Assembly: GCA_007570945.1 (NCBI GenBank)
Contig: RKSH01000137.1
Coordinates: 1 to 7,500 of the forward strand
Direction of reading: 5' to 3'
Length of the DNA: 7,500 nucleotides
Source: Gammaproteobacteria bacterium
GTDB taxonomy: Bacteria > Pseudomonadota > Gammaproteobacteria > Arenicellales > Spongiicolonaceae
Shown: in pieces, positions 6,709 through 7,500 of the stretch
Layout of the letters: each line of letters opens with the position of its first letter
Position numbering within the stretch: position 1 is the first letter of the stretch
Notes under the pieces: model-generated
What the model saw: only the letters and a program-made list of their open reading frames with translations
Told to the model about the DNA's origin: nothing
The model's database searches: none
Made by a program: the position numbers and the translations under genes

Positions 6709-6839
6709 TAAAAGGAGATGTTACCCTGCGCCGCCGGTTTCGTCACTCCATCCACCAGTTTCAGCGCTCCGGTCACCGAGTTTGTGACTCCGGTCATCGG
6801 TTTCGGTACTCCGGTCACGAACTTCAGCGCCCCGGGCAC
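6708..6839 (-). CDS. Possible 43-residue ORF across the 21-bp repeat, overlapping anmK and puuD
   Basis: A frame from GTG at 6839 to TAA at 6708-6710 spans the spacer between anmK and puuD. It encodes a heptad-like series (GALKFVT, GVPKPMT, GVTNSVT, GALKLVD, GVTKPAA) that arises because the DNA repeat is 21 bp long. An internal ATG at 6797 has GGAG about 11 bp upstream. The stop shares one base with the puuD ATG (TAATG), a layout that often couples translation, and puuD lacks its own clear ribosome site. It may be a real short leader peptide, or simply a frame kept open by the repeat. There is no homology that I recognise. Confidence 0.25.
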   Translation of the reverse strand: MPGALKFVTGVPKPMTGVTNSVTGALKLVDGVTKPAAQGNISF

Positions 6840-6840
6840 A
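6734..6840. repeat. 21-bp imperfect tandem repeat, about five units
   Basis: The core CTCCGGTCA occurs at 6767, 6788 and 6809, exactly 21 bp apart, with diverged copies in register at 6746 (CTCCATCCA) and 6830 (CCCCGGGCA). The intervening bases also align (variants of CCGGTTTCG or CGAGTTTGTG). The array fills nearly the whole gap between the anmK stop (6824) and the puuD start (6708) and covers the last codons of anmK. A 21-bp period is both seven codons and two helical turns, so a coding origin or protein binding on one DNA face are both possible. Confidence 0.8.
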
Positions 6841-7500
6841 CCGTCCCCAGCACCGCGGCCCGGCGGGCGCCGGTGACGGCCGGCAAATTGCCGGGTTTGT
6901 TGCCGAGGGTGCGGGCGGCCAGCCAGGCGAAAGCGGCGGCCTCCACCCAGTCCGGGGCGATGCCGAGGGCGTCAGTGGTGGCGACGCTGAGGCCGTGGGC
7001 GGCGATGCGCTGCATGACGGCCGCATTGCGGGCGCCGCCGCCGCATACGTATACGTGTACGTCGGATTTGGCGGGGAACGATTGGCGGATGGCGGCGGCG
7101 ATGCTGTCGGCGGTGAGGGCGGCGAGGGTGGCCTGGACGTCGGCCGGCGCGGCCGGGTTTTTCTTAAGATGGGGCGCGAGCCAGGCGGCGTTGAAGTATT
7201 CGCGGCCGGTGCTTTTCGGCGGCGGCGCGCTGAAGTAAGCATCGGCGAGCAGGTCGCGCAGCAATTTTTCCTGCACTTTTCCCGACAACGCCCAGGCGCC
7301 GTCGTGGTCGAAGTTTTGGCCGCGGTGGCGGCGCGTCCATTCGTCCATCAGCGCGTTGCCTGGGCCGCAGTCAAAACCGCCGGCGCCGCCGTCACCGTCG
7401 AGCGCGCTGAGGTTGGCGATGCCGCCGACGTTGACGATGGCGCGCGCGTTGCCGGGCGCGCTGAACACGGCGCGGTGGAAAGCCGGGGCCAGGGGTGCGC
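6824..7500 (-). CDS. anmK: Anhydro-N-acetylmuramic acid kinase, C-terminal part (5' end outside window)
   Basis: AnmK cleaves the 1,6-anhydro ring of anhydro-MurNAc and phosphorylates it to MurNAc-6-phosphate, a step of peptidoglycan recycling in the cytoplasm. The 224 visible residues correspond to about the last 60% of the usual ~370. The frame is open to the right edge (in-frame codons from 7498). In order it shows APLAPAFHRAVF, then NVGGIANLS, FDCGPGNALMDEW, PPPKSTGREYF, YVCGGGARN and VEAAAFAWLA, and ends PGNLPAVTGARRAAVLGT. These are the sugar- and ATP-binding blocks of the family. A GTG at 7466-7468 is internal, because the family sequence continues upstream of it. The TGA at 6824-6826 falls at the normal C-terminus, inside the outermost copy of the 21-bp repeat. 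puuD follows after a 115-bp spacer on the same strand. Confidence 0.93.
   Translation of the reverse strand, partial: APLAPAFHRAVFSAPGNARAIVNVGGIANLSALDGDGGAGGFDCGPGNALMDEWTRRHRGQNFDHDGAWALSGKVQEKLLRDLLADAYFSAPPPKSTGREYFNAAWLAPHLKKNPAAPADVQATLAALTADSIAAAIRQSFPAKSDVHVYVCGGGARNAAVMQRIAAHGLSVATTDALGIAPDWVEAAAFAWLAARTLGNKPGNLPAVTGARRAAVLGTVCPGR

Noticed and set aside
6721..7242. 173-residue - strand frame overlapping anmK with RS-rich heptad repeats at its end
   Set aside because: The Pro/Ser/Arg-rich sequence is an alternative frame of anmK; the repeated end only reflects the 21-bp DNA repeat.

Overview
The window is a GC-rich bacterial segment, most like a member of the Pseudomonadota and probably a gammaproteobacterium. 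This rests on the gene families present (AnmK, PuuD-type urate oxidase with a cytochrome c tail, E. coli-like guanine deaminase, DUF2797) and on dense gene packing. No rRNA, tRNA, CRISPR array or insertion sequence was seen.

Layout, left to right. Bases 2-199 are the 3' end of an acyl carrier protein gene (+ strand). Bases 200-662 are a long stretch with no convincing gene, ending in a TATAAT box and a Shine-Dalgarno sequence. These serve a two-gene + strand unit (663-2213) encoding a phytanoyl-CoA dioxygenase-like Fe(II)/2-oxoglutarate oxygenase and a DUF1028 protein. Everything from 2167 to the right edge is on the - strand and converges on that unit.

Read in its own direction (right to left), the - strand region starts with the 3' part of anmK (anhydro-N-acetylmuramic acid kinase). 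Next come a spacer made largely of a 21-bp tandem repeat, puuD (membrane urate oxidase fused to cytochrome c), guaD (guanine deaminase, 20 bp after puuD), and a DUF2797 Cys-rich protein. Last is a visibly AT-richer pair: a 68-residue unknown protein that overlaps by ATGA with a membrane protein gene. The membrane protein gene is broken by an apparent one-base frameshift near 2392.

Function. puuD and guaD together point to purine catabolism: guanine is deaminated to xanthine, and urate made from it by an enzyme not in this window would be oxidised by PuuD with electrons passed to cytochrome c. AnmK recycles cell-wall anhydro-MurNAc and may share the transcript only by position. The PhyH-like/DUF1028 pair looks like a small catabolic or modifying unit whose substrate cannot be read from the sequence. 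The items that most merit a second look are the frameshifted membrane protein and its small partner, the 21-bp repeat with a short ORF overlapping the puuD start codon, and the zinc-cysteine plus GIY-YIG-like layout of the DUF2797 protein. I found no clear evidence of a wholly new multi-gene system.
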